NCBI GenBank assembly: GCA_039881145.1 | Contig: JAYKKI010000037.1 | Location: 15,139,501 to 15,203,500 of the forward strand | Direction: 5' to 3' | DNA from: Druceiella hillmani | Taxonomy: Eukaryota > Arthropoda > Insecta > Lepidoptera > Hepialidae | DNA length: 64,000 nucleotides | In this document: positions 27,401 to 39,712 of the stretch, one piece after another | How positions within the stretch are numbered: the first letter of the stretch is position 1 | Layout: every line of letters starts with the position of its first letter | The notes under the pieces: generated by a model | Told to the model about the DNA's origin: nothing | Seen by the model: the letters and a program-made list of their open reading frames with translations, nothing else | Databases searched by the model: none | Position numbers and translations under genes: made by a program

Positions 27401-29469
27401 CAATTCTCCTCTTCTCAGAGACTACTTGTCAGATTCTTGTAAATTGTAGAACAGATTACCAAACAGAATTATGATTTCTCTTCAAATTCTGAAGTGGAAT
27501 GTGATGAAATATCATGAATATTGATGTGTAATTCATGTATGAAAGCAATTCAAAATTTCCCCTGCAGCAACTATCATATCTATGAATACATAAAGGTATT
27601 GCTCTTACACTAAATATACTAAATATACACTAAAGAAACCGGTGGGATGCAAAATATCTTCGTATATGATTGATGTTAGCTTATATACAAGTAATATCGG
27701 TTCATACGCCGAAGAACCGACAACGATGATGACCGGTGACACGCGGTGCAAAGATTGCAAGTAGATCGAATCTTATTTTCAAACATAGAATTTTTTTACG
27801 ATATCTATCGTTTGAAACTCTTTTTATCAACCCCAATATGTAAAACCCAATAAATAAATTAGATGACACGTTACCACTAACCTACTAATGATAGGAGTTT
27901 TAAAATTGAGTGTGTTTCAAAATTGCCTGGAGCTAACAAACTCTCATACTTTATTTCTTTATTTAGATTAAGAAATATCACTTTATCCCTGAGCACGTGA
28001 TATTGTGCGGGAACCTATAACTTTGTACTTGCCATAGTTGGAAAAATTTTCGAAATTTCGAACATATTGGAGAAGTATATTTCTAATGATAGGTAAAACT
28101 GCGACTGGCTAATTACCTGACGCTACATATGGAAAAAAAATCTACGCAATTGTTTACAAATTAAGTTTAGATATGTTTAAAAAGCTACTTTAAACTTTAT
28201 TTTTTCCAATTCATCTCTATACTCGTACATTTGACTAATTCTGCGAGTAGAATTTTTTTTATTTTTTCATACATTACAATGGCATCACTGCCACTTGGAT
28301 ATATCAACTGCAATCAAATTTGTTCAACATTCCGCAGCGATAAAATTATAAATGTATAACTATGCATATATCGTACGTGTATAAACATCATTTTTTTATA
28401 TTAGAATACATTAATCCTATTTAAGAAAAATAATATTATGTAACTATAATATATAACTCCAATATATAACATATACCAAAGGTATTGGGATTAATCAGGC
28501 TGCTCTCAAAACACGGATATGTATCGACATGTCCCGGCTAATTTAATGATAGAACATTAGGATTTAAGTGATTTTCTTAAAATTATATTTATATAAAATC
28601 AAATAAATAATTTCAACTTGGTATATTTTATTTCGGAACGACACATGCGTGAAAGTTGAATCATAAATAAATAAAAAGTTTATCTTCATACGTAATCTCT
28701 CATATTGAAAAATTTTCTATTATACGATGAATACATATTCGCTTAGTATTTGCCTACTAGGCAAAGGAAATATTTTATTAACTTCAATAAATAACCATTT
28801 GCGAAATCCATTAGAAAATAAGCAAAAATATGTTTGTGGATATATCTTCATTTATATTGCATTTATGACAGAACTTTTTAAACTTCTGTCATATATAGGT
28901 AATAAAATTGGTTTACGCATAGGCAATTTCGTAAATTTACCTATTAGTATCTAGTACTTCTTAGTAAGTATCTAATACAGAAAATAAAAGGCTGACAATT
29001 TTTCAAATTAATATTTAATTATAAAAATATTTGGTACCAAACTAATATTGAAATCCAAATATACTTCCATTTTTTAATTAGATTTCTAGCTCCAATAAAT
29101 GGATATAAGTTGATTAAAGAAATGACATAAATTTTACTCTTACATTAAAATAAAATTAACAGCTTCGTCGCTTAGCTTTTGGAGTGAAGCTCGCCTCGTA
29201 AAACCACTTTTCATGACAGGTCTAGGGTTTTAGATTGCCCCACACATTTAAGGAATGGCATTAGTTTAGTGTTAGTACATAATCTTAGGGAAATAGTGTC
29301 AAAAAAGGAAATAATTGTTTTTGAAAACATGAAAAAGTGAAATAACAAAAATCTAGTAGATATTTAGTTGTACGCTAAATAGTTTCTTAATTGTTGTGAT
29401 GACTGTAAATTGACTAGCGAACTTTCTGTTGTAGCGTTAGTAGTAATTAAGATAAAAGATTTGACATAC
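27171..29469. other. Unassigned AT-rich DNA with a (TA)n tract
   Basis: (TA)n runs lie at about 27,299-27,398. No gene is recognised; a 75-codon frame at 28,727-28,954 has no identifiable domain. Confidence 0.55.
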
Positions 29470-29955
29470 TTGTGTGTGTATATGTGGGTGCAGGCATTTG
29501 TGCGTTCGTGCGCGCGCACCTACATGAATTTGTACATTCGTGCGTGCGTTCATGCGTATGTGTGTCCGTGAGTGTACGTGTATGTGCGCGTGTGCGTGCG
29601 TGTGCGCGTGTGTTTGCGTACCTATGTGCGTTTATGTGCGTTCGCGTGTTTGTGTGAGTGCGCGCCTGCATACGTTCTAGCGCGCTGTATGTGTGCCTGT
29701 GCGTGAAGCCGTGCGTGTGTGTATGTGTGTGTGTGTGTGTGCGTGCGTATGCGAATGTATGGGGGTAAGCGGGCGTGCGCGCATTTATGTGTATGTTTGT
29801 GTGTGTGGGTCTGTGCGCGCATATGTGTGCATGTGTGTGCGCGTCTGCGTGCATTAATGTGTGTGTATGTGTATTTGTGTGTGTGCGCGTGCGTGTGTGT
29901 GTGTGTGTACGTGCGTGTATGTGTATTCGTGCGTGCGTTTGTGTGTGTGTGTGTA
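29470..29955. repeat. Imperfect (TG)n-rich alternating purine-pyrimidine tract, about 490 bp
   Basis: The plus strand is almost entirely TG, CG and TA steps, with frequent GCGCGC and TGTGTG runs and few interruptions. It is a degenerate microsatellite with high Z-DNA potential. Its several overlapping open frames (Cys-Val on plus, His-Thr on minus) are artefacts of the repeat. Confidence 0.93.
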
Positions 29956-30759
29956 CGATGTAATTGAATATAATGGTTTAGTTTTATACTATCTCACAGT
30001 TAATACCCTATTGAAAACAAATAAGGAAAACTCTTAAATTGAGTAGATATCTACCCAGATTTCATATTTTGAAGAGGGGTATATATATTTAATAGTCTTA
30101 TTATCGTTCGAATAAAAATGATTTGTAATGTTAATTAACATCGGGTAAAAAACTTCCGATGAAATCTTTATGGAAAATTGCTGAAAATAATAATATTTCA
30201 TGCCGAGATTGAAAATTATATAAAATATGATTTTTACAGTTAGCCCATGAATTGTGCATTTCTAATAATGAGGAATTAATCTAAGAATATGTTGAAAAAA
30301 CCTTATTTCCATATTTCTTTTCATATTAATGATAATGTATATCAAGGGCCCCCCCAATGAAATGATCACTTGAAGACATCCATATTCCATTTTATTTTAT
30401 TCACCAGAGCGGCAAAATATAAAAAAAATTATAAAAAATGATGGCGCTTAGAATGACAAATAAGATTTTAGATTTTTGTACCCTACGAATTATATCACAT
30501 ATTATATTTTACATTAACAATAACGCTATCAAAAATTGATCTATCCTTTATCGACCCTTCCAAAACTGCATACTGTGTAAACTTATATCAAACTGGTAAT
30601 AACGGTAGATATGGTAATGTAGTAGTCCTTAAACTTAAAAAAAGGATTGTTGTTTGACCTGTTATTTTACTGTCGCCCAAATCTAATTTTAGTGTGTTAG
30701 TTTTCCATTTTCTCCAAATTATTATACTTTCGGAAACATTCTCTTTTTATGTAGCTGAA
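29956..30759. other. Unassigned AT-rich DNA
   Basis: No supported feature. Confidence 0.5.
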
Positions 30760-31350
30760 AAGGTGAAAAGGAACCCTCAAGGTTCACTTCGTTGTCCGTT
30801 CGTCTGCCCGTTTATCTGTCAAGAACATTATTTTCAGGGATAGAGGTATCAAGTTGAAAATAATATTAAATATGATTCCTTGAAGCTGCGAAAAAGTTCC
30901 GAGTCAAAGGACCAAAAAATACAGCAATGTATGCCGCATATTTTGATATCCGCAATTAAATAAAAACCTATAGGTACTTTCGATTGAATTAGAATAATGA
31001 AAATTTTCAAGAACCATGGTCTTACAACACAAGCAAAGAAAAAAAAAATCCGGAACTCAGTAATTTATAGATATATCACATAAAATTTTTCTTTTTTTCT
31101 AAATGCCTGTGAAAAATTTATTTTTGTTCTAGAACATTAAGTTATTACTTTTCTCAGGAACACGTGGAGGTATCAATTAATATCAAATAATTAAATCTAC
31201 GGTACTTTAGAGCCGTAAGAGGAATCTAGATAGAACCTTAAAGTTTAAAGGTAAAGTTAAAAAAATACGGTAATTCTTACCGTATATTTTGACAATTGCG
31301 AGCGTCAAAATAGATGGTATAAATGACGGTATAAGTGTCAAAATATGCGA
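30760..31350 (+). repeat. Insect-type dispersed repeat, non-coding
   Basis: The order of motifs is recognisable from insect (notably moth) dispersed repeats: GGAACCCTCAAGGTTCACTT, TCGTTGTCCGTTCGTCTGCC, AGAGGTATCAAGTTGAAA, CCTTGAAGCTGCGAAAAAGT, ACCTATAGGTACTTTC and TCTTACAACACAAGCAAAG. A second, partial run of the same motifs (GAGGTATCAATTAATATCAA, TCTACGGTACTTTAGAGCC) follows at about 31,165-31,230, which suggests an internal duplication. No protein is encoded. The family name is uncertain. Confidence 0.5.
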
Positions 31351-33929
31351 TGTAAACAAAACTTGCCTGTAAAAGATATCATAGGCAATATATTTTCGTT
31401 ATGAAAACTTTTAATTTTATAAATAATTTATGGGAATATTATTTATCTTTAAATTTTCATAAATGCCTAAATATGTCCCGAACCATTAAGTTTCACTCGT
31501 CGCTAAAAGGTTTTTATAATTCCACATACACTTAGAGAACAGTATTACGTATTCTTTCAAATCAAAGTAAATCTGGTTTTTACTCCCAAAAATGTTCACA
31601 GCTAACACAGTTTTAATATTTGTAACACCATCCTATAAATTCATATTGTAATGTGGACTCTGTCTGTCCAAAATCCGAAAATACAAAAACTTATGGTGCT
31701 CTTTTCTGATGTTTCAAATTATATTATGAAACTTCATTTTGCACAAACTTATAAAGAAACTATTTAACCTTTCATTTATAATAAAAGTTACGCTCAATTG
31801 AAAACTAAATCAGAACTAACAAACCAGCAATTAAATTAAAGTCAAAACAGGGTTAATATTAAATTAATTCTTTAACTAATATTTTGCTACTAACTCTTTA
31901 ACTTATATTTACGGTGTATAAATATTTTAATAATAGCAAGAATGAAACTTCAATATAATTTGCATCCCGAAATATACGAGTTATAAGCAAAACTGTGGTC
32001 TTTTTACATTTATTATACTGCCGCAATCTTTGTTATTGTAACTGTTATTACGTGTTCATAATATACCTACATATTGTTTTATGTAGATATAAACAAGTAC
32101 TAGAAATAAATATAATTAACTTTTTTGTTAATTAATAAAATATTTTTTCACTAATTATTTTCATGTTTAAAATGTATATTGGAAATAAAATAAATAAAAT
32201 TATCTTATTCTTAATTAGAAATATCTTTTCAGTATTTTCAATTTATTTTGATTCACTCAAAACACAGCATATAAGTAATTTGCAATTTGGCCTAAGTTGA
32301 ACTTCTAGTGGTGCAAAATATATAATAAATTTCGCTGCTTCTGTCATACTAAAAGTAAGAAAAATAAACATTAAGTTATGTGTAAATAAATACGTCCATA
32401 TAAATGACATAAATTTATGTAATTAAAATATGAATCTTTTTGCTAATAGTTGTTATGAGATTCTCACTTGTTAACGACATGTTTCTTGCAAATTATTGTA
32501 ACTACAGATATCTTTTGAAAAATGTTGACTTCTTTTGTATAATATTAGTTGTGCTGACGACTTATTTCACATGAAATATTACTAAATTAACTATGATATT
32601 AAAACACATAACGCTATTTACTCTCATAAAAATTAAATTAAATTTCCTTGGTATATACACCTGCATTAAAACGTCAAATTGCCATATTTTCTCTGCAATA
32701 GGTAGATTTTGGTAAAATATAACCTATGTGTTATTTCAGACCCAACAGAATCCAATAGCAAAAACTTCATCAAAATCATTTTCACTGATCTTTTGTGATG
32801 CATTAATAAATATACAAACTCAAAAACTAACAGACAAATATCCAAAAAACAGTATATTTGTATTCATTTACTTTTGAATGATACCTCTAAATATTTTGTC
32901 GTTAATACCATATTTAGATCCGCTAATTATACTGGTTTATTAAATTAAGTACATAACAAATTAATACGGCTTGATACCAATATAATTAAGTTATAAATTT
33001 TATCTACTGGTATGCAGCAGTAGATATATTATACATTTTTGTAATTACTGCGCTCCGAGTGCTATACTTTTCCTTGTTTTTAGCGAATAAACGGAATGTA
33101 TATAAAATGTTTAATATATTAAATTCGCATATCTTCTGGAGGAGTAAACAAATTGGGATGTAATAAAAGGTTATATTTTTCTTCCTGCCTAGCCCCACAT
33201 AGCTTACAAAACATCATTCGAATGGGTTTAGTGCATTCGACGTGATGCATGAACAGACACACAGACAGACAAAAACAAGAATTAAATAAACAATATATTT
33301 AGGCTTCTTTACTTTTTTTATGTTCCACAAAATCAATTTGCCACGAATACCTTAATATTGGCCAAAAATAATATTAAGTCATAATATTACAAATGTTAAT
33401 GATAAATTCAAATATCAATTAGCTTGAGGAAATGAAGTAAGCTTGTATAAAATAATTGTATAACGAAAAATGTTATATGCGTAAGATTACCAACAGCACC
33501 CGTGAGCCTGTCCTAAGATGATTGAGATTCCCTCTTTGTCAACCTGGGCTGTCTCAGGACCCCTACAGGGACTTGTAATATCCCCCCTCATACAAAAGTG
33601 GATACACTTGAAGGTCCTGTAATGGTGTAACATTATAATCATCTAGCGTTTTTACTTAACAGGTTTAAGGAGTGTTCCTTATCTATGAGCCATTTGGAAT
33701 CAAATCCATTCTTTCAAGGACGCCTTTTGCAAACGCTCTAAATGCCTCAAGGAGCAGAAAAAGTCACGGTCCGCTAAAGTCACGGTGATTAAAGCGACCA
33801 CGTTCAAAAATTGCGTAAGTCTACTAATATTTTGTCGAATGTTTTCTATCAAAATTCTACATACATCGCCATGCTTATAGCAATGGAAAAGACATCATTC
33901 CTTTCTTGCATCTCAAAACGGCAGGAGTA
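31351..33929. other. Unassigned, AT-rich to 33.48 kb, then less AT-rich
   Basis: No gene is recognised to about 33,480. From there base composition rises in G+C, which fits the tail of the LINE remnant that follows. Confidence 0.45.
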
Positions 33930-35600
33930 GCTCAGCAGACATAATTCACTTCTTTCATCTCAAACATGCTGGACTGTCTCTCAAAGCGAATCTAAACAAA
34001 TTGACGCGAAAGGCGCCGTTCTCCGCAAGATACTGTGAAGTATAATAGTCATTTTTGAGTTAGGTTTTGTTCTATCACTCGTATCGTAAGAACAACCGTA
34101 TCGTGTCGCATTTAGAATTCGGGGTGGCCAACCTAGACTACCAATGGGCATAGACCATTTCTAAAAAATGTCTTTTGCATTAATAAGGTATTCGTTTGCT
34201 AAGAACTCAAAGTGTAAAAGGTCAATGTCAAAACTCTCACACCGTGCCAAAAACGAAGTTAGCCGCGCGTTTCACGATCACGAAATTGGCATGCAGAAAT
34301 CCGGTCAAAATATGCAAAGCATTCGTCCAGCAATTTCTGTATACTAAGAGACATAAGCGACGCGTGTTGCGACCTCAGTATAACCCTCGTAACTGCACTA
34401 CAAAGCCAAAACTTATGGCGCATAGGTCAATTTACTGCAGAATATATATACTGTATAACATCATATCAGTTTGACGGCGAAGGTACTTTGCCACAAGCTT
34501 GGCTTGCCAAAACAAACCATGGCATGGAGGACCACCCTGGCCTTCTCCCCGATGTATCGCGCCTGCGGCAGTAAACCATTCAGCATCAGCAGGTAATGTC
34601 ACTTGGTCCCTCCCACCGATCCTGTATTTGGCTAACACTACGGCTGGACTTTTGTGAGGCAAAATTAAGCTTGTTCTTATTGCCCCAGTCATTAACCTAG
34701 CAAGGAAGTCTGTCCCCGCTTTTAAATTTCTCTATTTCTTACTTTTTCGACCATCAGCTAAGTATTATCCGCATAAAGGAAGGTCTCTCATTCATGGAGG
34801 GGCATCATGAAGATACCATCCAACATAATATTCCATAGGTTGGGACCAAGACCGAAATTTGTCGGTAAACACTGTTAAACGTTTTCTTAACTTCTACATC
34901 TTCATACTTCAAACAGATCTTTCGATCGCAAAACTAATTCTTAACCATACGGAGGAGATTCGCTGACACAAATTGAGTCTCAAGCGCGGGCAAGATGGCC
35001 TATAATTATCAAAGGAACCGGAGATGTCCAAAAAGACTTAGAGTATATTTTTCTATGGGCACCCCTCTACCTAGGAGAACGCGGTGGACATTGTATCCAA
35101 AGTAAGATATAAAAACCAAACTGGTTGGAAGACCCTAATAAGTGAGACAACCGCGTCAACAAACGCGCTGTTATCACTGTTCCTGAAGGGCGGAAGGAAA
35201 ATAATTGGTCTATAGAATTTTACATTCCTAGCCGATTTACTATTACTCTTCAGTAAGATTTTCAGCTTCTATACCTTCCAAATTTTCGGAAACCGTTACC
35301 TATGCAGGCAGGGGTTGAAGGAATAAGTATTTTAGGCGTCATGGTATTCCACACCACTATAATATTTCTGATGTCAATATTATCTATTATACCTGGAGTC
35401 CAATTTGGATTAAGGTTTTTCACAATATCGTCTAGTTCTGAATGACGTGACGCCGGATCAAAACCATTAATCGAAAGTATGATCGCTGCATTTCCCAATA
35501 TTTCGCTGCTGGACAGTGTGAAGTTTGAGAATTCCATCAGGGAAAAGTGATCTCGCTATATGGTCTAAGGTCTCATGAATATTTTTGGTATAACTTTCGT
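33930..35600 (-). pseudogene. R1-like non-LTR retrotransposon reverse transcriptase, heavily decayed
   Basis: Minus-strand fragments fall in the order expected for an R1-type ORF2: ESYTKNIHETL and LFPDG (near 35,560), LSSSEI and LNPNWTPG (35,380-35,515), QFGF-like sequence (near 35,120), GLGPNLWNIMLDGIF (34,800-34,850), the catalytic box region YADNT (near 34,768; second Asp replaced by Asn), LPHKSPAVVLAKYR (34,615-34,665) and a C-terminal ENGAFRVNLFRFALRDSPAC (33,963-34,025). Frames change many times and stops are frequent. Local G+C is above the surroundings. The enzyme would have copied element RNA into DNA at a nicked target; this copy cannot. R1 is the best guess, and another LINE of the same group is possible. 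Confidence 0.6.
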
Positions 35601-36269
35601 CGGTTCTTTTTAATGCGCCAGACAAAGTGTTTCAAGGGGCTCCTTACCCTCCGGTGTACAACTCCAATTGAGTTACCTGCAGTTAACATAATTTAGTCTA
35701 CAGTTAATAGGAAATTAAATTACCTATGCATATTACGAGGGTGGAAAAACAGGAGATTGTTGACTTTCTTTTACCAAATACACACTAAACAATTATCTGG
35801 TTCTTAGCGCGTTGGTAGCTACATCTTCTTTCTGAAAATTCCTATGCAGGGCATCAAGCGTGGAATTCACTCAGAAATTCAATTTTACCGGATCCGGGTG
35901 GATCGTATCCGATTACCATCCGAGATTGGAACTAAATAGCCATACCATTTGGACAAACTAAGCGATATCTTAATTTACTTTCGAGCTCGTACGGTGGAGA
36001 ATTATTATAAACCGCTCCAAATCTTAGCATTCGTACTAAAGAAGATTCCGGTTTACACCCCGTGCTTTGAAAGAGAATACGCCTAGACGATGGCGAAAAA
36101 TATTGCCATTCAAAAAGACATCCGATTGAATTCTCCAGAAATGCACAGAACCAAAAATTTATTTGAGATAAATATGGATTTGTATTGCTCTTCATATTCT
36201 GCTTTCTACCGTCACTAAGCTCGTAAATTTTATAGATAAAATGGCTAGCAAACTGAACCGAGATCGTCA

Positions 36270-36660
36270 AATAAATATAGACTATTTTAATTTCAAAAAT
36301 GCATTTGACAGAGTAAACAACAAAATTGTACTAGTCAAATTGTCGGAGACAACAACATCTTCAGCTTAAGTCAAATTCTTGACCAGTTACTTACAGGTTC
36401 GTAAAATAAAATGTCCAATTTGGAAATTTAAAATTTTGGCCTTATGATAAGCATCACATAATTTGCCCTAAGTAGTGAACACCGCTCGTGCCCTTTTGTT
36501 TACCGATGATTTCAATTTCTTCTTAGACGTCAATAGTTAATCTGATAGTGCGTATCAAAATCATCTCGACTCTGTATTACAATGGGGTCTGAGCAACAAG
36601 TTACAGTTTAATGTAAGCAAATTTGCAATGATGACATACTTCCGCTTAGTCTACCAGGTA
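36270..36660 (+). pseudogene. Second LINE reverse transcriptase fragment, plus strand
   Basis: Plus-strand reading gives FKNAFDRVNNKIVLVKL (36,290-36,345), then after breaks LFTDDFNFFLDVNS (36,500-36,540), a FADD-type catalytic box with both Asp kept, then LQWGLSNKLQFNVSKFAMM (36,580-36,635). These match the palm and following region of Jockey/CR1-type reverse transcriptases. Stops and frame changes interrupt it. Sequence from 35,930 to 36,270 may be its upstream linker but is too diverged to be sure. It faces the R1-like remnant, which points the other way. Confidence 0.6.
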
Positions 36661-38687
36661 CTGGGTTTTAACATACTACGTTACTTTTTTAACTTTTTAG
36701 TCGGTAGTTTTTTCTAAACGAACGCAATTATCTGGTTTCCATATGAAACAAATGATAATGTCATATTGGAGAAAATGTTTCAAATGGCGAATGAATTGTT
36801 GTATTACAAAATGTATGGTTATTTATTCCTCTCAGGTTGAATGCAATTTCCTTTAACCCCGATGAGAATCGTTTGTATGATGCATTTTTTTAATTATTAA
36901 ATAAGTTTTTTAATGCTTTAAACTACTGGCTGTTAAATGAGAAAACGATGTTACAATTTATTTCACCTGCCTAGAGTGCTCACGTATATCTTATAACGTT
37001 TAACTGTATTTTACGCACTTGTGTTGTTCAACAGAGTATTATGTTGTATTGTTTAACACGGTTTAGATATTTTTTTCTTCTCCATTGATTTTTTCGGAAA
37101 TGGGGTTATGGCATCGCTTGGTAATATACCGCTCATCAACATTAATACAATTAAATAATATAAACAACATTTATACAATTAAATGGATATTTATCTCTTA
37201 TTCCTTATGGTTTTATAACTATTTCTTCTTATGTTCTTCAACGTGCCCAACGATTTTGATAAATATTGAAGTTGGGCATGGTGTTTCCAAAAAATAAATA
37301 AGTAAATACTTTCTTGTTGCCTATTTTCCGCTACAATTTATAAACCAAATAAGGATCTAAGTAACATTAAATTTATCCATGATAATAACTTTTTTGTCTT
37401 CGAGCATTTATTACTTTATTTAATAACTAATTAAGCTCTAGCTGTACTCTTCCTTATTTACCAATATTAAAAGAATTTGCTATATTTTATGTAAAATGGA
37501 GAAATGAATATTATTGTACTTAAATAAATCTAAAAGACCTGTATTTTGTAATTAAGTTAATACTTGTATCAAAAGAAAAAACCACATTAGTGTACAATAT
37601 TGGATCAAAGTCGCATTTTCTTTTAAATAAATACAAAACTGAAAGCGTGGGACATCTTTCATTTAAACGGATTGTCGTAAATACAATTACGTATTTGAAT
37701 AAAAGGAAGACGTAAACAATAGGATTGACGAGGCAACAGTAACTTTTCCCTCTTTTTCCACACAATACAATTTAGTTATTATCACGTAGAATGAATATTT
37801 AGGAAGAACGATACGAGAAATTATTTTCTATTTTACCTAACAAAGAAAAATATATCTAAATAAAAGTATCGTCACAAAAGAAACCACGATTTAAATACTT
37901 TTTTTCTTTAACCGTTTAATTTAAATATTGATGTAGAACGTATGTAGAATTAAGTCTTTGTGCAAGGTATGAGCAGGCAAATTTGCAAAACTTTTCCGTT
38001 CCATGGAAGAAATAGCTTCCTTAATTAAGTTTTAATTACTAAGTTTATCTTAGGCAAATGGTTAAAAATTTAATGAATGAAAATTTGGGGTTGGAAGTAA
38101 TAAGTTACGCGCAGTATTAATTTATCAAGAACCATTAATTTTAGACACGTTAGGTGTCTAAAATTTAATGAATACGCAAAATGTAAATACGCTGCCTCTT
38201 TTTAACGCGTGCGATTATATCATCACTTGTTAGCTCAGTGTGCATCGCATTCTTGCGAAAGAAGGGCGGGACAGACAGGTATGTACAGTACAAACTCGTC
38301 AAATTCGTCGTTTTGACGAGTGGTTAGGTGAAATGCGATTTTTTTGAGGCACCAGTATGCTTATTCTTTTGAAGTTTTCTGATATATGACGCAAGTGTTG
38401 CGCGTTTATTATTAGAAGAGGAGGTGTCAAAAGCATTGGAATGGTCATCTAATAGCAAAGAAGAAGATAATGTTAATATCTGAGTTCTGATTTCTACGTT
38501 AAACCGTGTCTGAGAATATTTTCTATCTGTGGTATTATCTGTAATACATATTGCCGTGGGAAAATATACTCTACAGCCCCCCTCCCCTGGGATATAAGAT
38601 GGATGTCGTCTTACTCTTATAGCTCTGTTTTCCACTAAATAAATACAAGAAAGTAGCTATATATACATACATTTACGTATATATGCA

Positions 38688-38739
<52 letters not shown>

Positions 38740-38904
38740 CACATATATACATACAACCGAACCGTGAATATCGAGCAAATAGAACTACGCCCTATGAAAA
38801 TTTTCCTCACCAAGCAAAGATAAAACTCCTCAAGCGATCATGTGTAAGATAGGAATTATTTACGATAAATATGGTTTGCAAGTGAAATCGTCTGTTTAAC
38901 AAAG
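36661..38904. other. Unassigned AT-rich DNA with a TA/CA microsatellite
   Basis: No gene is recognised. (TA)n with CA and TG interruptions lies at about 38,661-38,750. An 103-codon frame at 38,324-38,635 (minus) has no recognisable domain. Confidence 0.5.
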
Positions 38905-39215
38905 AGTCATGGCGTCTAAGGAGTTTTTAAGCTATGTGTTGACGAATATTCACAAATTATGTAGAGGAGTGTTACTGGTAAGAAACTTGTGTTGATCACT
39001 TTGAGCCTAAGTCCAAGCAACATCGGATGCAATGGCACAAAAAGAGCACTCCGTCCCCCTAAGAAGTTTAAGGTTTCGGAATCGACTGGAAAAGTGATGG
39101 CAAACCTTTTTTAGGATTTTAAAAAATTGTATTGATCGAAAATAAACCACAGTCAAGGAATAGAGATGCCGAAAAGGAAGGGCACTACTATCACTGGATA
39201 ATAGTGAGCTACCAT
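38905..39215 (+). pseudogene. mariner-family transposase fragment
   Basis: Plus-strand reading gives ASKEFLSYVL, then after a break HFEPKSKQHRMQWH (38,990-39,040), a one-base shift, and PKKFKVSESTGKVMANLF (39,057-39,112), then a KRKGTTITG-like segment. The order and sequence match the catalytic domain of mariner (Mos1/irritans-type) transposases around the HF-PESK-Q-M-W motif. Both ends of the gene are missing and no terminal repeats were found, so this is a truncated old copy. Confidence 0.72.
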
Positions 39216-39590
39216 AATGGATAAGGAGAGGCGCGTATCAACATTTAGTAATAATTAACCTTCCTATAGGTTGTATTCATCTTGATTTCGTTTTCCTAAT
39301 ATATTCGCATAAAATCGCATTCATCTGACTGCTTAATACGTCAGCGTCATTTGAGATCTAATCAGTTTTCATATTATGCGTTAGGCTAATGTGAAGACCA
39401 TAACTTTAAATAGACTTCATTTAGCGATCTGAGAAATTCGATATACTTCAAATATCAGTGCATGATTTTTGGTGAAAAAGTAATACAGAAATATTTGTAA
39501 ATTTAAAAAATATGCATGAAATGTGAACAAGAATATGAAATTCATGGATGTATAAAATTAACCAACTATAAATTATACAGCGGTAATATA
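39216..39590. other. Unassigned AT-rich DNA
   Basis: No supported feature between the mariner fragment and the LINE target duplication. Confidence 0.5.
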
Positions 39591-39602
39591 ATATGAAAAT
39601 AT

Positions 39603-39712
39603 TTATTATTTTTTTTTTATTGCGATCTGTCATTTGAGACATTCAGCAATTGGTGCGTATGTTAGCATGTCTTCTACTGAGTTCGTCCTTTTGAACTCAT
39701 TTCATTTTACCC
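39603..39712 (-). other. LINE 3' untranslated region and poly(A) tail
   Basis: After the ORF2 stop the minus strand runs about 90 nt and ends in GCAATAAAAAAAAAATAATA, which merges a polyadenylation signal with the A-rich tail next to the target duplication. Confidence 0.75.

Noticed and set aside
29447..29967. Five overlapping frames of 61-135 codons, Cys/Val-rich or His/Thr-rich
   Set aside because: Product of the (TG)n-rich tract; frames are open on both strands for the same reason.
34196..34474. 92-codon plus-strand frame
   Set aside because: Lies opposite the decayed R1-like gene, which explains the sequence better.
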